Source: Sarcocystis neurona (Eukaryota; Apicomplexa; Conoidasida; Eucoccidiorida; Sarcocystidae). Taken from it: a DNA stretch of 64,000 nt. Positions within the stretch are counted from its first letter, which is position 1; each line of letters starts with the position of its first letter. The position numbers and the translations under genes were made by a program. Positions 60,089 through 64,000 of the stretch are shown here, one piece after another. The DNA is taken from the NCBI GenBank assembly GCA_000727475.1, contig KL647289.1, forward strand, positions 2,312,798 through 2,376,797. The letters are read 5' to 3'. The notes under the pieces were generated by a model. The model worked only from the letters and a program-made list of their open reading frames with translations, had not been told where the DNA came from and did no database searches.

Positions 60089-62176
60089 TGTTGCAGCAGG
60101 TGTCCGCTGTGTAGCCCGCCGAGGCACTTTCATTACATGCAACCAGTAACTTTTAAACTGGTCGCTTGACTTAAGCTGGTACGGCAATCACACCACAGTG
60201 TCGTGAATCGTCGTGCTAGGTCTACCAACATTCTGAATTGATTTCACCAGCTGCGAAAGCGCACACTTAAGCAGGACTCTGACGAGTATGTGGTCTTTCC
60301 GGTGCACAGGAGACCCAGTCCCTTACTGCGTCGAGCAAAGGTGACACGCGGCGTTACTTTTGTAAGCTTCCAGCAATGTGACACCTGAAGCGTTTGCACC
60401 ACTTAATGACCCTTTAATTACATGTTGCACCGGAGGTCTCCAGACTGCCAAAACAATTCACCAATCAGAGAAGGCTTTGCATTCGAATACAATTTCTAGT
60501 GCGCTATCGAAGGGTGTCTCTCCTGGCGACTATGCTGCCTAAAGTGAGCTCCTTCGTGCACATGGGTAATGGCGTCGTGCTCCATACGGGCGGCGCACTT
60601 GCGAACTTTGCCTGAAATTGGCAGCCCGGTTTTAACGACTGCTTCTACAGTCTTTTCCCTTATTCTGACCCAGATCGCTCGAGCACTTCAAAAGGCTTGT
60701 GCCGAGAATCTTTTGCTGGTATACTGCCGGGTGAAAGTACGAACCCTAAAGTGCTGACGGACTAGCTCTAGCTCGCGGCTGGCCTCACGCTGTGCGAAAC
60801 TCTCTGAAACTGTGGAGCAATGCTTTGTTTGCCCATGCCACAGGGAGACACTTGAGGGTACGCTATGTATAATACGGACACACCGACGTTGCCTCGATTG
60901 CCGGCCGCTTGAAGGAATGATTATCTTGCGGGACCCCGTGTGTGCCACTCATCCAATCACTTGAAATCGCTTCCAATTGTAATGTCCCCTTTGTAAAGTC
61001 GCTCAGGATTGTGGCCGTAGACGTGTGGTTCCATCTGCCTGTTTTCCCCCTCTGTATGCTCGCGTAGGGTTGTGGCATTCGAACATGCAACACAGCTACC
61101 TCCCCTGTCATCGTTGGAAATGTTCACCTATCTGAAGGACCAAACATGGATATCGGATGTACGTATTGTTCACTGTACACGGACACTCTCTCTGACTTTC
61201 TGCTCAAAGAATCCGCTAGCATTGTCCGCTGAGCTCGCTTATGAAGTTATGCACCGGAGAGGCCCACTGCTGCCAGTCGTGTCTGTTTGTTCCCCGACCC
61301 GTTATCGAGGCTTCCCTGTACGGCGAGCAGACCCCAGGTTTTATCTAATTACGAAAGTTTGTATGCCGCGCTGTGGTGCTTCTGTGAGACTGTTACGCAT
61401 CATGTTGCACTACGCGCCCGGAGTGGCTGGTACATCCACTCCCCGCTTTAAAGCGTTCTCTCCACAACGCGTACACAGCTCAACAGACGCGTTGCGGTCC
61501 AGCGTAATAGAAATGCGCTGAAGGATCCCTGCAACGTGTCTCGCTCTGTTCAAAGGAAAGACACGAAGTGGGATAACTGTTGTCGAAATCTCCTGGGCTA
61601 GCTCGCTGAACAACAAGAAAGCCCCAGCAGAAGTTCCTACCTACAGGCTCCCTTTTACAACCTGTTGAATGCCAGCCGACAAGCTCTTATGCTCTCTATT
61701 GCATCGTTCCACCTAGTTTTTGTGCCGGGCAGGACGAGGGAGGGCGTACGTTTTAGATAAAAAGTCCTCACTTGCGTTACGGGTTCCGTTCGCTCACATG
61801 TATTAACGACCGGTGTCAAAAAGCACAGAATAGGAAGTTTTTTCGGAGAAGAAATCGCACGATTGGTATGTTGAGGGTACCTGCAATCCTGCGCCCCACT
61901 CCTGTGCTTTTGTGCTTTGCGTGTTAAGCTCGCATTAAGGAAGGTTTTTTCCCATCACCTAGTTCCATCGTGTTCCACTGAGGTCCACAACAAGGTGCCC
62001 CTTTTGACGTGGTGCTTCAAATTGGTCGCTGACAAATGCTTCACAGGACGCGCTTCTGGGCTGGCTAAATCGGACAAGTGTAAAGTACGAGGAACTTTCC
62101 GTGCCGCCGGCTAAACACTGCGTTCTTGCACGCCACTAGATCACCTGGACTTTACACACTACCGACTGCATGACAG
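60089..62176. other. Spacer upstream of paralogue 2; no convincing gene
   Basis: Should contain the promoter and 5' UTR of membrane-protein paralogue 2. A plus-strand frame at 61072-61521 (with phrases such as FTYLKDQTWISDV and DPRFYLITK) is open for about 150 codons but has neither a proper start nor splice support. Nothing else was identified. Confidence 0.45.
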
Positions 62177-62877
62177 ATGGCCTCAAATTCCCTGCGTGTC
62201 CTTCTACCCAAGAAGTGTCACGCCGGGTATCCGTTCACGTCAGCAGCTTTCAACGGAAAAGCGCAGCCGGAGTATGCGCAGCCGGTGTATGCTCAAGCAC
62301 CGAATGGAAAGGTATCCCTCAAACACGAACGAATGGGAAGCTTTCCGCCTGCAAGAACAACGCCTGTGTTTGAGATGCGTGCCGGGACATACCCCACAAA
62401 TGGCGGGTCTGGTTCCAACCTCAGGAAAGAAGATATGGGGGGGGAAACCGCGAAAAGCAACGTGTGCATTGCACCGGCCGCCTGACAGACGGGCACTTGC
62501 GCTGCATATTTGATACCGCGTAGGTGCTCTAGCGCCGTACAACGGTTTAACAATTGTGTAACGTTTGACACGAAAAATATCGCCACGCGGGTGCTGACAC
62601 CGAGGAAAGTAGATGTACGAGGGAAACCTGTAAACTTTGACTTCCGACTGTGTACAAGGGAGCCGACCTGGGTTCGGGTTGTGAATACTCTGAACTGTTA
62701 ATCGATGCAAATAAAAGAGAGAGATCTCGCAAGTTACTCGGTCCACACGGGTCTCAAGTGGATGCAGTCTCACTGACTTCGTTTTTTCAGAAAGCTCCCT
62801 GGAAGCTGTTAGCGGTTCGTCGTTTAGACATTTATTACGTGTCGGGCACCGTAACTGGCATCCGTCCAAAACTTTGA
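62177..62877 (+). CDS. Possible small two-exon gene, hypothetical protein
   Basis: Exon 1 62177-62311 starts with ATG after ACAG and encodes MASNSLRVLLPKK, then an Ala/Tyr/Pro/Gln-rich segment (PEYAQPVYAQAPNGK), ending at a GTATCC donor in phase 0. Exon 2 62791-62877 follows a strong acceptor (GTTTTTTCAG), is also phase 0, and encodes APWKLLAVRRLDIYY and a stop. The product would be 73 residues. The phase match and acceptor quality support it. Against it, the protein has no recognised family and a weak minus-strand exon chain overlaps the second exon. Both cannot easily be true. Confidence 0.3.
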
Positions 62878-63799
62878 AACAGCGAGTTCTAGTTGACAAC
62901 GCAGACAAAGCATCTTTTTCTGTCCTTCACTACACTTACTTGTCCTCCACTGTGCATAAGAGTCCTTCCAGGGAGTACAGAATATGCGACGGGTCTTTTA
63001 CTTACTGAGCCCTCGGTTGTGGAACGTAGTTGGCCAGACGCCTACGGCAATTAAAAGCACGCATTTCTGCGTAACATTTTCGACCCCCTTGCCTTAGTCT
63101 GCACCAATTGACAGGTAACGCTGTTTCTTCGAATTTTAATGCTCCTGCCTAAAAGGGAAAAAAACACAAGGTTGGAACTGCCCAAACGTACAATGCATTT
63201 TTGGCATGTGTAGCGTCGGTTCAGTGGCAAGCCGGTGTGGCTGCAGATAGCCAGGAACCACGGTGGCACGATTCAGAACCCCGCGATCACCTGTGTTGCT
63301 GCCCTTTCATTTGACTTATTTCGTCCTCCTTGAGATGTACGCGAACAACTGTAGAACGGACTTAACAAGGTGTACTTGTGCAAGGGCGTAACTTCCCGAG
63401 TCGGTGTGTTGTTGTGCTGTCTTTCTGCAGCAGTCTACGCTGCAATCGTTTCAGTCATCACGAGACATTTGGAAAACTGCAGATAGCTTCTGTGGGTCTC
63501 CAGCGTTCAAGGTGTAGAGCTGCTCAGTGCACTATATTACACGGGCGACACTTCGTCTTGTAGCGTTCAGGGCTGTTCACAGTTTACTCTTGCGGCATTT
63601 GAAGATATTACCTCAATGCTACAGTTCGAGCCCGACCGGCAGACGCTGGGTGGCACACTTCATACTCTAGAAAAGCTGTGCTAGCCTCTCTCGTACCCCT
63701 ACATCGTACCCGGTGCCAATTCTTAAATGGCAACGCGCGCATCACGGAAGCATTCTCCAGTACGTGTTTCTTTAGTAGCTCCAGCAAAGCAGCTCCCAG
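62738..63799 (-). CDS. Possible minus-strand exon chain of a gene running off the right edge
   Basis: Four candidate exons can be chained in consistent phase: 63799-63612, about 63351-63293, about 63155-63012, and 62888 to about 62738. The first is the best. It follows a GTTCATTCAG acceptor, encodes LGAALLELLKKHVLENASV and FLEYEV, and ends at GAG|GTAAT. The others use TTCTACAG, TTTCCCTTTTAG and CAACTAG acceptors with GTGATC, GTAAGT and GTAACT donors. The LGAALLELL pattern is reminiscent of T7-like mitochondrial RNA polymerases, but this is only an impression. The later exons are Cys/Arg-rich and less convincing. Further exons would lie beyond 64000. Confidence 0.22.
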
Positions 63800-64000
63800 C
63801 TGAATGAACGCGGAACTTATAAGAGCACTGCACGAGACGCGCTTCGATAGCCTCAACACCAGTACAATTAAAATTGTGGAACACTATCCGCCTTGGGCCC
63901 TGTGTGCCAACTCTCCATACACAAGGGTCTATCGTTTTATCTCTTTTTCTGTAGCGTGCGCAGCTTGCTTTTCCAAGCGGAACCCTCGCTAAGCATGATT

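Noticed and set aside
61072..61521. 149-codon plus-strand frame
   Set aside because: It has no ATG at its beginning, no splice sites and no recognisable family.
62240..62908. 222-codon minus-strand frame taken as one exon
   Set aside because: The second half is Arg/Cys-rich and does not look coding. At most its upstream part could be an exon, as noted in the right-edge model.

Overview
This is nuclear DNA of a coccidian apicomplexan, or a close relative. The supports are intron-rich genes with GTAAGT-type donors and pyrimidine-rich acceptors, a roughly balanced base composition, very large low-complexity proteins around conserved cores, and imperfect CTG/CAG triplet tracts. The genus cannot be fixed from the sequence alone. 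There is no operon structure and no bacterial, viral or clearly transposon-derived gene. All gene models were built by hand from reading frame, splice-site quality and codon phase. Exon joins described as phase-consistent were checked for frame.

Layout, left to right. (1) The first coding exon of ribosomal protein S18 (minus strand; the rest lies off the left edge). (2) A 5.6 kb gene-poor stretch with a CTG-rich tract. (3) A 1358-residue arginine/serine-rich protein (plus). (4) Only 163 bp later, a 2627-residue WD40-repeat protein with a giant disordered N-terminus (plus). (5) A convergent intergenic region holding an 87-88 bp tandem repeat. (6) A three-exon homologue of MYCBP/AMY-1 (minus). 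(7) A seven-exon secreted/membrane protein, paralogue 1 (minus). (8) A 3.4 kb spacer with a 67-bp tandem duplication. (9) RRP5, the S1/HAT rRNA-processing factor, about 13 exons and about 3457 residues (minus). (10) A divergent spacer. (11) An alpha-helical-repeat-like protein of about 1278 residues (plus). (12) A convergent spacer with an AT microsatellite. (13) A six-exon secreted/membrane protein, paralogue 2 (minus). (14) A right-hand region with a weak two-exon plus-strand model and weak minus-strand exons that may belong to a gene running off the right edge.

The most interesting content is the pair of membrane-protein paralogues (25365-29844 and 56961-60088). They show little sequence identity, but each has a hydrophobic N-terminal segment, a matching series of intron phases, a 40-46 residue hydrophobic hairpin near the C-terminus and an acidic tail. 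I do not recognise the family. RPS18 and RRP5 are housekeeping ribosome-biogenesis genes. The RS-rich protein suggests pre-mRNA processing. The MYCBP homologue may relate to flagellar or AKAP-linked signalling in gametes. Nothing indicates that the genes work together as one pathway.
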